Shown here: positions 6,507 through 12,966 of the stretch, in pieces
How positions within the stretch are numbered: the stretch's first letter is position 1
Layout: the number at the start of each line of letters is the position of its first letter
IMG/VR virus record: IMGVR_UViG_3300010157_000008
Location: 1 to 39,501 of that record
DNA: 39,501 bases
DNA from: a virus
Strand: one strand, 5' to 3'
The notes under the pieces: generated by a model
Database searches by the model: none
Seen by the model: only the letters and a program-made list of their open reading frames with translations
Told to the model about the DNA's origin: nothing
Translations under genes and position numbers: made by a program

Positions 6507-6990
6507 GCCGGAAGCAGGGCACGAAGGATTCGTTGGCAGACTTGCTATACCTTACATTACAAAGACTGGCGTTGTTGATTTACGTTTCCGCTCTCTCAAC
6601 CCTGCTGTTGAACCAAAGTATATGGGCATGGTTGGTGCTACCACTCGGATGTATAATGTACTTGATATTGAGCGCGCAGGAGATTTCATTGGAGTCTGTG
6701 AAGGAGAACTGGATACGCTTACGCTATCTGCTTGCATTGGAGTTCCCTGTGTTGGAGTACCGGGAGCGAACTCATGGAAGAAGCACTACACACGATTGTT
6801 GGCAGACTTTGAGCGCGTCTTTGTCTTTGCAGATGGAGACCAACCGGGCAAAGAATTTGCCTCTAGTCTTGCCCGTGAGTTACCAGTTACTATCATACAA
6901 TTACCAGATGGACACGATGTTAATTCGATGTTCGTGCAAGAAGGTGCTCAATACATCCATGAAAAGATGGGACTAAATGATGATGAATAA
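6361..6990 (+). CDS. DnaG-type primase, TOPRIM catalytic chain (GTG start)
   Basis: The 209-aa protein starts at a GTG preceded by a very strong ribosome-binding site (AGGAAGGAG, 9 bases upstream) that lies inside the zinc-ribbon gene. It begins with the primase linker (EDYLASRGISLQVAKAARLG), then a core strand region (GRLAIPYI, VDLRFRSL). The TOPRIM motifs follow: E114 in VCEGELDTLTL, and D158/D160 in VFVFADGDQPGKEF. TOPRIM primases polymerise RNA primers. Full primases carry zinc and TOPRIM domains on one chain; here they are in different frames. A +1 frameshift product is an alternative. Confidence 0.8.
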   Translation: MKQNLSQKELLGKAVRKYTENIHQAEDYLASRGISLQVAKAARLGVVGEPEAGHEGFVGRLAIPYITKTGVVDLRFRSLNPAVEPKYMGMVGATTRMYNVLDIERAGDFIGVCEGELDTLTLSACIGVPCVGVPGANSWKKHYTRLLADFERVFVFADGDQPGKEFASSLARELPVTIIQLPDGHDVNSMFVQEGAQYIHEKMGLNDDE

Positions 6991-7339
6991 GATTCCACCA
7001 TGCCCAATATGTGGTACTGACTTCGAGAATATCTTTGAAGCAACTGACCATCTTCTTGAAGAGAATGAATCAGAGTTTGACCCAGTACTAATCTTAGGTA
7101 ATGGATATAAGTTAATGGTAGGTTCGCTACTTAGATGCTTGTATGGATATGCAAATGACCCTAAGCAGATAGAATCTATAACCCAATCAACATACGCTAC
7201 GCTGTATGCAGCGGAACATAATCCGGGTGAGATGCAAGGTATCATCGAAGATATCGTAATCAACGAACATGTTGCTAACCTAGATGAAGAACTGAAAGAG
7301 TTGCTAAACAATGAACAACCTAACGAAGATGGAAAGTGA
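6977..7339 (+). CDS. Hypothetical protein with N-terminal CxxC...H zinc motif
   Basis: The 120-aa protein starts MMMNKIPPCPICGTDFENIF, has a His 10 residues later (ATDHLL), and is then acidic and helical with no recognised domain. The CPICG...H layout suggests a small zinc finger at the N-terminus followed by a helical bundle. It overlaps the primase chain by 14 bases and is 6 bases from the next gene. Function unknown; context suggests replication or host take-over. Confidence 0.65.
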   Translation: MMMNKIPPCPICGTDFENIFEATDHLLEENESEFDPVLILGNGYKLMVGSLLRCLYGYANDPKQIESITQSTYATLYAAEHNPGEMQGIIEDIVINEHVANLDEELKELLNNEQPNEDGK

Positions 7340-7345
7340 GGAAGC

Positions 7346-7732
7346 GTGGCTGATTATCCAACACCTAGCAAACCAAGGCCTACGTCTGACGGACTACGCA
7401 GTTACGTCGAACGAATCCAGACAGAAAGTTCTACAGTTGACTTTATCCGTGACCCTTTTGAGTTCGAACGTAGCGTAGCGGATTTATTCAATGAACTGCA
7501 AACCTTACTTATATCGAAGCATAATGACTATGGACCTAAGAATATTAGCGATAGTCCCGGTGGACCACTTAATGGATTACGTGTACGCATCCATGATAAG
7601 CAAGCACGAATTAATAACCTCCTAGATAATGAAAAATCCCCTAAGCATGAAAGCCTAGAGGATTCATTTAAAGATATGGCTAACTACGCAATCATCGGAT
7701 TGCTAGTACTGAGAGGCAAGTGGCCTGAATGA
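7346..7732 (+). CDS. DUF1599 / nucleotide-modification-associated domain protein
   Basis: The 128-aa protein has a GTG start with GAGGAAG upstream. The conserved block is clear: SKHNDYGPKNI, PGGPLNGLRVRIHDKQARI and ESLEDSFKDMANYAIIGLLV. This is the signature of DUF1599 (nucleotide-modification-associated domain 1), an all-alpha family with MazG-like features found in many phages. The family is thought to be tied to nucleotide metabolism, but its reaction is not established. It overlaps the peptidase gene by ATGA. Confidence 0.8.
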   Translation: MADYPTPSKPRPTSDGLRSYVERIQTESSTVDFIRDPFEFERSVADLFNELQTLLISKHNDYGPKNISDSPGGPLNGLRVRIHDKQARINNLLDNEKSPKHESLEDSFKDMANYAIIGLLVLRGKWPE

Positions 7733-8055
7733 CAAGACCAACATCGGTTAAAATATTTGGACAGAAATACAAAGTAAAGTATGACCTACATACCGATGAA
7801 GCGGAGAAAGAAAACATGGGACTTACTGATTCGACTAGCAATACAATTCGACTTATGGGAAATCTACAAGAAGATAAGATGGCTCGTGTATTCATGCACG
7901 AAGTTACTCATGCAATCATTAACGAATCTACTTTATCGGAAAAGAAGCGGTTTAATGTTGAGGAAGTCTGCGACATTGTAGGATTCCATATGGTAGATAC
8001 GCTCAAGGCTAATCCAGCAATCGTTGAATGGATACTTAAGGAGGAAGAAGAATGA
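7729..8055 (+). CDS. Small HExxH zinc metallopeptidase-like protein
   Basis: The 108-aa protein has a zincin active site in VFMHEVTHAIINES (H57, E58, H61), with candidate third ligands in NVEEVCDIVGF (E78/E79) about 18 residues later. This spacing is like that of compact SprT- or ImmA-like metallopeptidases. An N-terminal three-strand section precedes it. Phage members could cleave a regulator or repressor or process a virion or host protein; the substrate is unknown. It overlaps neighbours on both sides by ATGA. Confidence 0.75.
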   Translation: MTRPTSVKIFGQKYKVKYDLHTDEAEKENMGLTDSTSNTIRLMGNLQEDKMARVFMHEVTHAIINESTLSEKKRFNVEEVCDIVGFHMVDTLKANPAIVEWILKEEEE

Positions 8056-8342
8056 AGAAGATATTTGGACCCTACAAGGGTAGCAAGGCTAATGGTGGTA
8101 GACCAATCATCGTCATTAAGAAGAAGGTCAATGGCAAGATTGTAACTACATCTGAGAATGCAGCAAGAGCAGTGTTCGAGAAGGCTACTGGTAAGAAATT
8201 GCCTAAGAATGTAGATGTAGACCATAAGGATAATAAAGGTCGCGTTGGTGGTAAGAAGCACGATAAGATGTCTAACCTAGATGCTTTATCTCATGGCAAG
8301 AATGTTGCCAAGGAAAACAAAGTTCGAGGAAAGAAGAAGTAA
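8052..8342 (+). CDS. HNH-endonuclease-like small basic protein
   Basis: The 96-aa, strongly Lys-rich protein contains VDVDHKDNKGR and, after a gap, MSNLDALSHGKNVAKENK. These match the His-Asp and Asn...His-N parts of HNH/HNH_3 homing-type nucleases (DHxDxx...NL..lt...N). It lacks Cys knuckles. It might be a freestanding nicking enzyme, a packaging-associated HNH protein, or a degenerate relative used only for DNA binding. It lies in the replication operon, ATGA-coupled to the peptidase gene and adjacent to the phosphoesterase gene. Confidence 0.7.
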   Translation: MKKIFGPYKGSKANGGRPIIVIKKKVNGKIVTTSENAARAVFEKATGKKLPKNVDVDHKDNKGRVGGKKHDKMSNLDALSHGKNVAKENKVRGKKK

Positions 8343-9083
8343 ATGAAAACAATCGTCTGCGTATCTGACTTACAGATACCATATCATGATAAGCGTGCAG
8401 TAGATAATCTTGCTAAGTTTATCAAGGCTTACAAGCCCGATGAAGTGGTCTCCGTAGGGGATGAGATGGATATGCAGACCATCTCTAAGTGGGCAAAAGG
8501 TACGCCTCTAGAGTATGAGCGTTCTATCGGTAAAGATAGAGATGAGACAACTCGGGTACTTGAGTCACTTAAGGTAAAGCACATCATTAGGTCTAACCAT
8601 ACAGACCGACTGTTCAATACAGTAATGATGCGTGCTCCTGGGCTTCTTGGATTACCTGAGTTGGACTTACCTGAGTTCTTGCGCCTACCCCAAATCGGTG
8701 CTACATACCATGAGAAACCTTATGAACTGGCTCCTAATTGGTTGCTTATGCATGGCGATGAAGGTGCTATGAACTCAACTGGAGGGCTTACAGCCCTAGG
8801 ATTGGCTAAGCGCACTGGTAAATCAGTTGTATGCGGTCATACACATCGAATGGGATTAGCACACCATACTCAAGCATACGGTTCGTCTACTCCGCAAACC
8901 GTCTGGGGTATGGAAGTTGGTAACCTTATGGATTATCGTAAGGCAAAATATATTAAGGGTGGATTGTTCACTTGGCAACAAGGATTCGGTGTTCTCTATG
9001 TAGATGGTAGAGATGTCACTCCCGTTACTATACCCATCAAGCGTGATGGTTCATTTATCTTCGAAGGGAAGCGTTGGGGCTAG
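8343..9083 (+). CDS. Calcineurin-like metallophosphoesterase
   Basis: The 246-aa protein has all five family motifs in order: SDLQIPYH (D9, H15), VSVGDEMD (D40), RSNHTDRL (N85, H86), LMHGDE (H137) and CGHTHR (H166, H168). Such enzymes use two metal ions to hydrolyse phosphomono- or diesters. Phage members include DNA-repair-type nucleases and cyclic-nucleotide or tRNA-end phosphatases. The substrate here is not evident. GDE in place of the usual GDx-x(2)-D is within family variation. It starts one base after the HNH-like gene's stop. Confidence 0.85.
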   Translation: MKTIVCVSDLQIPYHDKRAVDNLAKFIKAYKPDEVVSVGDEMDMQTISKWAKGTPLEYERSIGKDRDETTRVLESLKVKHIIRSNHTDRLFNTVMMRAPGLLGLPELDLPEFLRLPQIGATYHEKPYELAPNWLLMHGDEGAMNSTGGLTALGLAKRTGKSVVCGHTHRMGLAHHTQAYGSSTPQTVWGMEVGNLMDYRKAKYIKGGLFTWQQGFGVLYVDGRDVTPVTIPIKRDGSFIFEGKRWG

Positions 9084-9748
9084 TGGACTGGAATCGAATT
9101 GAACCTTGGGATTATATTGTAGTTGGCGTATCTGCTGAGTATCATAAGAAGTATGACATGGTAGATAAGGAAGATATCAAGCAAGCACTCTACACTTGGT
9201 TCTTGGAGCATCCTAATAAGTTAGATACATGGGAAGCAATTGGACCTCGTGATGCTAAGAATCTTATCTATCGTTCGCTGCGCAACGAAGCATTAGATTA
9301 TTGTCAGCGATGGAAGGCTAAGTCTGTAGGTTATGAAGTATCAGATAACTACTACTATGAGCCTGATATGGTTGAGGCTGTGCTTCCAGCAGTTCTACGA
9401 GGTGAGACTGGCATTACCCATAAACTCAATCTAGAGCGTACTGGAACTCCTTCTGCGCCCTCTGAGGGTGGTAATTTGATGGTGCTCATGCTTGAAGTAG
9501 ACTATGGATTCTGGAAGTTGAACAAGGAAGACCGTAGGATTCTATTTATGAAGTATGCAGAGTCGATGCCGTTCACGGAAATTGCTACAGAGTTTGTGTT
9601 GGGCTCTGATGATGCCGCGAGAATGCGCTGTAATCGCGCTATACGCAGGTTGATTAACAAGATTGGTGGCTATCGTCCATATAAAGATGAGGACATAGAA
9701 GAAGCCCCCGTCTCGACTGAGACAGAGGCTCCAATGGCTGAACTTTAA
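9074..9748 (+). CDS. Sigma-70-like transcription factor
   Basis: The protein has 224 aa from TTG (9074); a GTG at 9083 overlapping the previous stop is the alternative start. Residues 60-90 (KNLIYRSLRNEALDYCQRW) resemble a sigma region 2 helix. Residues 148-198 (KLNKEDRRILFMKYAE..., FTEIATEF, RMRCNRAIRRLI) fit a sigma region 4 helix-turn-helix. The tail is acidic. A sigma-like gene at the end of the early operon would be well placed to redirect host RNA polymerase to later genes (inference). Plain sequence-specific binding without core-polymerase contact is possible. It converges on the minus operon with a 4-base overlap of stops. Confidence 0.65.
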   Translation: MGLVDWNRIEPWDYIVVGVSAEYHKKYDMVDKEDIKQALYTWFLEHPNKLDTWEAIGPRDAKNLIYRSLRNEALDYCQRWKAKSVGYEVSDNYYYEPDMVEAVLPAVLRGETGITHKLNLERTGTPSAPSEGGNLMVLMLEVDYGFWKLNKEDRRILFMKYAESMPFTEIATEFVLGSDDAARMRCNRAIRRLINKIGGYRPYKDEDIEEAPVSTETEAPMAEL

Positions 9749-10116
9749 TTCCTACGATGCCATTCTAGTATTTCATTAGGTGTAATCAAGTAGCCCTTAG
9801 ATGGATTCGGTTCGATATTACAATTTATCGGACGACCCCATTCAAGGGCTGCTTTTTTTATGACTTCTGTTGGCATAATGAATGCCACATCTTCAAGCAT
9901 GTATGCCCAATGCGTAGCCTTGGATACCATAATGCCTGATTCTTTCCATTGTTGCGATGCTACATAGTAGCAAGATGTTTCAATATAGATATTGCCAGTT
10001 TCTTTCCAACGCCTATCAGTCTTAACTTCGACTGTATCAATGGCTAGCAGGTCAGCCAACTTCGACTCACCTGCCTCACCATCACGAAGGTCTATATCCC
10101 AATCAGATAGAGCCAT
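9745..10116 (-). CDS. PD-(D/E)XK-fold protein, last gene of the minus operon
   Basis: The 123-aa protein has the compact core DTVEVKTDRRWKETGNIYIE (E30-x-K32, then T-G-N-I-x-I-E). This is typical of a group of small phage endonuclease-fold proteins that share the EVK...TGN layout. D9, D12 and E17 could complete the active site. It may act as a nuclease on branched or host DNA, or be an inactive fold member. Its 3' end overlaps the convergent sigma-like gene and its start overlaps the 45-aa gene by 14 bases. Confidence 0.65.
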   Translation of the reverse strand: MALSDWDIDLRDGEAGESKLADLLAIDTVEVKTDRRWKETGNIYIETSCYYVASQQWKESGIMVSKATHWAYMLEDVAFIMPTEVIKKAALEWGRPINCNIEPNPSKGYLITPNEILEWHRRN

Positions 10117-10240
10117 CGTCTTCTTCTGTAAGATTATCTGACGCTAACATCAGAAGATTCTTTTCAATCTGTTCTAACGACTTGTTGATACTTTCAATGT
10201 ACTGATGTCTTAGTCTTGCATCTTCTTTTGACTCGTCCAT
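10103..10240 (-). CDS. 45-aa helical microprotein carrying an embedded operator repeat
   Basis: The protein starts MDESKEDARLRHQYIESINK and is predicted to be one long charged helix. An AAGGAG ribosome-binding site is 7 bases from the ATG. The repeat at 10128-10142 lies within it and encodes SDNLT (residues 34-38). It overlaps the PD-(D/E)XK gene by 14 bases. Function unknown. Confidence 0.6.
   Translation of the reverse strand: MDESKEDARLRHQYIESINKSLEQIEKNLLMLASDNLTEEDDGSI
10128..10142. repeat. Operator repeat A (GTAAGATTATCTGAC)
   Basis: 15-bp near-palindrome, one mismatch from the symmetric form, inside the 45-aa gene. On the minus strand it reads in frame as S-D-N-L-T. Confidence 0.8.
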
Positions 10241-10248
10241 GTATCTCC

Positions 10249-10908
10249 TTAGAGTTTATGCAATCCAGTTGCATCCTTGTAGTATCCATATCCTTGTGGT
10301 GTCATTGTAAATGGTGCCGTTGGTATGTTCATGAATGAGTATGGTGCCTTACCTTTGATATCATAGAATGATGGTTCAGTCCAGTCAGGTGCGATTACAT
10401 CTACACCACCACCGTCAATGCGATAGTAGTTACCCTTAACATGGTCAGCAGGTTCAACCACCCAAGACTTGCCCGATGGACTTGTCTTATAGAATCCAAT
10501 GAGTGGGTCTACCAGCATCTCTACAACTTCATGGAATACAATTGCAGCAGTGCCTTCTTGATATCTATCTTGACGTATTACCTTACCCTTAACTGTAAGA
10601 CCCTTACGGAATTTTCCTAGCGGTGCCGTGCGGTATGCACCGGCTCTGATGTAGGAGATAGGAAGACCATTAAGTGTCTCATGATATCCAAGTGCAATAG
10701 CACCCATAGCAGGGTTAGGGAACTTATCAACGATACATACATTCCACGCGCATGAAATCCGTGTAGGCGATTGAGTTACTACTACATCATTTATATTCCA
10801 AGCATGACATACTTGAGATACGAATGTCTTGAGTGCAACGCCCAATGCTTGGGCATCTTTATCTGCTAATAACTTTGATTCATTTACTAAATTTACTACT
10901 GTTGCCAT
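10249..10908 (-). CDS. HExxE-motif protein, putative metal-dependent enzyme
   Basis: The 219-aa protein carries AAIVFHEVVEMLVDP (H126, E127, E130, D134), a pattern seen in a recurring set of phage and actinobacterial proteins with H-E-x-L/V-x-E-x-x-x-D-P. It then has VVEPADHV, YYRIDGGGVDVIAP and a Tyr/Pro-rich end. HExxE plus a downstream E or D suggests metal binding and maybe peptidase or oxygenase-like chemistry, but no activity is established for this group. GGGAGGATAGGT precedes the ATG. The next gene upstream ends 2 bases away. Confidence 0.6.
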   Translation of the reverse strand: MATVVNLVNESKLLADKDAQALGVALKTFVSQVCHAWNINDVVVTQSPTRISCAWNVCIVDKFPNPAMGAIALGYHETLNGLPISYIRAGAYRTAPLGKFRKGLTVKGKVIRQDRYQEGTAAIVFHEVVEMLVDPLIGFYKTSPSGKSWVVEPADHVKGNYYRIDGGGVDVIAPDWTEPSFYDIKGKAPYSFMNIPTAPFTMTPQGYGYYKDATGLHKL

Positions 10909-10910
10909 AC

Positions 10911-11093
10911 CTATCCTCCCGTTGAGTAAAATCCACTTCCCTTGAAGTGAACCGGTGTTGCGCTGAATGACCTAATTGTAGCATAACTACCACAGTTAGA
11001 GCAAATCGTTGGGTTGTCTCTATCATCTACATCCCTACTAGCCTCTGTAAGACCGTCGCAATCATTACATCTATATTCATATGTTGGCGACAT
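10911..11093 (-). CDS. FmdB-type zinc-ribbon protein
   Basis: The 60-aa protein has the FmdB (CxxC_CxxC_SSSS) layout: PTYEYRCNDCD, then ICSNCGS, then the conserved end SATPVHFKGSGFYSTGG. These tiny zinc ribbons are common in Actinobacteria and their phages and are suspected transcription or RNA-polymerase-associated factors, but the role is unproven. GGAGG precedes the ATG, which overlaps the upstream stop (TAATG). Confidence 0.85.
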   Translation of the reverse strand: MSPTYEYRCNDCDGLTEASRDVDDRDNPTICSNCGSYATIRSFSATPVHFKGSGFYSTGG

Positions 11094-11281
11094 TATACCT
11101 CCCTCCAGTCTATCTCATCTATCGGCGTTGGTGCCGTAGTTATTGTACCACATTCTATACATTTCTGAACCAAATCGTACCATCCAACTAAGCGTGTTTC
11201 TTCATCCCATTTAACGTTGATATTAAATACCTGACATCCGCATATACATGCGAAGGTTGGTGTTCCAGTTAAATCATTCAC
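11093..11281 (-). CDS. Small zinc-ribbon protein
   Basis: The protein has 62 aa from a GTG that overlaps the stop of the upstream gene (TAGTG), with GGAGGGG 9 bases before it; an ATG 18 bases further upstream is less well spaced. Two CxC/CxxC knuckles (FACICGCQVF and CIECGT, 26 residues apart) suggest one bound zinc. Function unknown; it is one of several metal-binding products in this operon. Confidence 0.6.
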   Translation of the reverse strand: MNDLTGTPTFACICGCQVFNINVKWDEETRLVGWYDLVQKCIECGTITTAPTPIDEIDWREV

Positions 11282-11667
11282 TAGTACCAACCCCTCCATT
11301 GTTCATGCTTCCAAGCAATACATGGTGTCTTATATCTAGATACAATATATGCTAACCCTCTATCTATTTGCATTGTTGGCGGTGTCTTAGGATTCATAGC
11401 AAGCAACTGTGGTATACCACCAGCATGCTTGCCCATGACTTTAACTTTATTATAAGCATTGGGTCTCCAGTTAGATTCTTTTGTCCATAGTTTATCTAAG
11501 CAGACCCATTCTTTATCTGCTATCGCTAGCAGTCTATCTCGTGCATATTCCTTGCTATCTACAGTTGTCCATTGAGTACGAACTGCCTTAGGACTCCCTG
11601 CTTTATCTACTAGATTGATTGATATAAATATTACAATAACTGTAAGAAATATCTTTAGTATTCTCAT
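11281..11667 (-). CDS. Membrane-anchored lytic-transglycosylase/lysozyme-like protein
   Basis: The 128-aa protein begins MRILKIFLTVIVIFISINLV, a signal or anchor helix. The C-terminal half has LDKLWTKESNWRPNAYN (a catalytic Glu in a WxxESxWxxxAxN setting), GGIPQLLAMNP and a Trp-rich end (AWKHEQWRGWY). These are the features of actinobacterial lysozyme-fold (SLT/aggregation-promoting-factor-like) proteins. It probably acts on peptidoglycan outside the membrane. It is not beside the lysis cassette, so a role in entry, exclusion or wall remodelling is possible. The start is at the ATGA overlap with WhiB, with GGAG upstream. Confidence 0.7.
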   Translation of the reverse strand: MRILKIFLTVIVIFISINLVDKAGSPKAVRTQWTTVDSKEYARDRLLAIADKEWVCLDKLWTKESNWRPNAYNKVKVMGKHAGGIPQLLAMNPKTPPTMQIDRGLAYIVSRYKTPCIAWKHEQWRGWY

Positions 11668-12014
11668 ACATCTCCGTTCATCCAAGGTGTAACCCTGTTG
11701 AGGAATGTCACTGCTTTATACATATCCTTTCCAAGTACAGAGTTGATAGTCCAGTTGCGATTGAAACCATCAGGGAATCTTTCATTAACTCTTTCACCTG
11801 CTAACTTACCTCCCCATATACCAAACGCTATGTTCTCATCGCTCATCCCATCTTGCAAGCATGCATCCTTAGATGGACATGAATTGCATATAGTAATTGC
11901 TTGTTTGATTTGAGTTGCCATTCTTAACTTCGTTGCTTTCGATGCCCTACCACTAGGACTTTCCGGAAACCATAAATCAGGGTTAGCGGAGTTCGTGCAA
12001 CTGCCAGTAATCAT
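11664..12014 (-). CDS. WhiB-like iron-sulfur transcription factor
   Basis: The protein has 116 aa from the ATGA-coupled start at 12014; an ATG at 12029 is also possible. Four cluster-binding Cys are present in the family order (C6, C43, C46, C52), in NPDLWFPE, ICNSCPSKDAC and the turn GIWGG (65-69), followed by a Lys/Arg-containing end. Wbl proteins bind a 4Fe-4S cluster, contact region 4 of the primary sigma factor and exist only in Actinobacteria and their phages. Phage copies can imitate or block host WhiB proteins, and the best known (mycobacteriophage TM4) represses host whiB2 and causes superinfection exclusion. The role here is inferred. Confidence 0.85.
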   Translation of the reverse strand: MITGSCTNSANPDLWFPESPSGRASKATKLRMATQIKQAITICNSCPSKDACLQDGMSDENIAFGIWGGKLAGERVNERFPDGFNRNWTINSVLGKDMYKAVTFLNRVTPWMNGDV

Positions 12015-12127
12015 TGCGCTATTTGCCATAAGTACGCTAAGACTGTAATGGATACGGCTTGAAAGCAACCGTAGCCTGTGAACAACATCATTACACAGGC
12101 TATCAGCATTGACCGTATTAAGTTCAG
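12011..12127 (-). CDS. 38-aa hydrophobic microprotein upstream of WhiB, probable CTG start
   Basis: AGGAGG (12133-12138) is a perfect ribosome-binding site. Five bases after it is a CTG that opens a 38-codon frame, and the first ATG in the frame (12109) is too far from it. The product includes MLIACVMMLFTGYGCFQAVS and a second hydrophobic stretch ending LAYLWQIAQ, so one or two membrane helices. Its stop overlaps an ATG of the WhiB gene (ATGA), which supports translation of both. The start codon choice is uncertain. Confidence 0.5.
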   Translation of the reverse strand: MNLIRSMLIACVMMLFTGYGCFQAVSITVLAYLWQIAQ

Positions 12128-12143
12128 TCTATCCTCCTATCTC

Positions 12144-12281
12144 CTAGTATTCCTCGTGTAATTCATCGTGTAGTCGGTCGGGGTCTTCTTCATCAGGGCA
12201 ATCATCATCTTTCGCATGCTCATTACCACATTCATCGCACTCGTCAGCATCATCACCATCCATCCATAATGGGTCTCTCAT
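12144..12281 (-). CDS. 45-aa acidic Cys-containing protein
   Basis: The start is the ATGA overlap at 12281 with GGAGGA 6 bases upstream, rather than a longer upstream frame. The sequence is Asp/Glu-rich with ECDECGNEHAKDDDC, a possible small zinc site, and ends HDELHEEY. No family is recognised. Strong negative charge could mean DNA mimicry or simple metal binding. Confidence 0.55.
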   Translation of the reverse strand: MRDPLWMDGDDADECDECGNEHAKDDDCPDEEDPDRLHDELHEEY

Positions 12282-12499
12282 GCATAGTCCTCCGCATGCA
12301 TCAAGTTTTGAAGATGCCCCATCTCTGCATTCCATGATTCCCATGAATCGAATAAGAATCTCAAGTCGAAGAATTTCTTGTAGAACTCCATGTCAGTTTG
12401 TGTTGGCATCATTGCCCTGATTCGTTCTTCAATTTCATCACGCATAACTCCTGCGTGTTCCTCCTTAGAGGTCAGTCTTGCTAAGTATTCCGGAGTCAT
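12278..12499 (-). CDS. Hypothetical helical protein (73 aa)
   Basis: The start at 12499 follows GGAGAAAAGA. The sequence (MTPEYLARLTSKEEHAG onward) is charged and helical with aromatic clusters (EFYKKFFDLRFLFDSW). No family is recognised. It overlaps the upstream gene by 35 bases and the downstream acidic gene by 4. Confidence 0.55.
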   Translation of the reverse strand: MTPEYLARLTSKEEHAGVMRDEIEERIRAMMPTQTDMEFYKKFFDLRFLFDSWESWNAEMGHLQNLMHAEDYA

Positions 12500-12749
12500 T
12501 CTTTTCTCCAATCAGGATTGAGTCGAGTGAGTATTCGAACTCCGGACGAAATGCTTCCGGAGGCATAGCACCATACCAGTTCACCGAATAGCCATCGTCT
12601 TCATGCCATCGTAGTGTGCCCTCGTAATTGTGCCCATCATTATCAAGTAGGTTAAAGCGTTGTGCCCAAGCAACTTCACGCCGTTCGTACTGTTCTATCT
12701 CGAATGTATTCTTTAATTCAACTACGCTAATTTCTGCATCTCTATTCAC
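12465..12749 (-). CDS. Hypothetical protein (94 aa)
   Basis: A GTG start with GGAGGACGAA before it. Mixed alpha/beta composition with Trp- and Tyr-rich strands (TLRWHEDDGYSVNWYG) and an acidic C-terminal half. No motif points to a function. It overlaps the upstream gene by 8 bases. Confidence 0.55.
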   Translation of the reverse strand: MNRDAEISVVELKNTFEIEQYERREVAWAQRFNLLDNDGHNYEGTLRWHEDDGYSVNWYGAMPPEAFRPEFEYSLDSILIGEKNDSGILSKTDL

Positions 12750-12966
12750 TTCGTCCTCCTAGTGCTTGTATCTGTAGTCGCACTTTATTAAGTGTAAGAT
12801 TATCTGACAGTGATTGCTCAGTGTTAGATGTTAGTAGTGCTACGTATTCCATGAGTGTATCACGGATGTCTTCTAGTGCTGGCCAAGTTAAGTACACGCC
12901 ACCCTCATCCCAATGAGAGAAGCGAGGGTCACTACTTACTGGTATTGAAGTCGAAATAGTTGTCAT
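12742..12966 (-). CDS. Hypothetical protein (74 aa) carrying an embedded operator repeat
   Basis: The start is the ATG at 12966 after GGAGGATACTATT. A short beta-like N-terminus (SSDPRFSHWDEGG) precedes a helical section (LEDIRDTLMEYVALL). Repeat B (12794-12808) encodes its SDNLT segment. No family is recognised. Confidence 0.55.
   Translation of the reverse strand: MTTISTSIPVSSDPRFSHWDEGGVYLTWPALEDIRDTLMEYVALLTSNTEQSLSDNLTLNKVRLQIQALGGRSE
12794..12808. repeat. Operator repeat B (GTAAGATTATCTGAC)
   Basis: Identical to repeat A, inside the 74-aa gene, and read in the same frame as S-D-N-L-T. Confidence 0.8.

Noticed and set aside
8052-8342. HNH-like gene as a homing-endonuclease mobile element
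   Set aside because: It is coupled to the preceding peptidase gene by a 4-base ATGA overlap and sits directly beside the phosphoesterase gene with no intron boundaries or disrupted gene around it.
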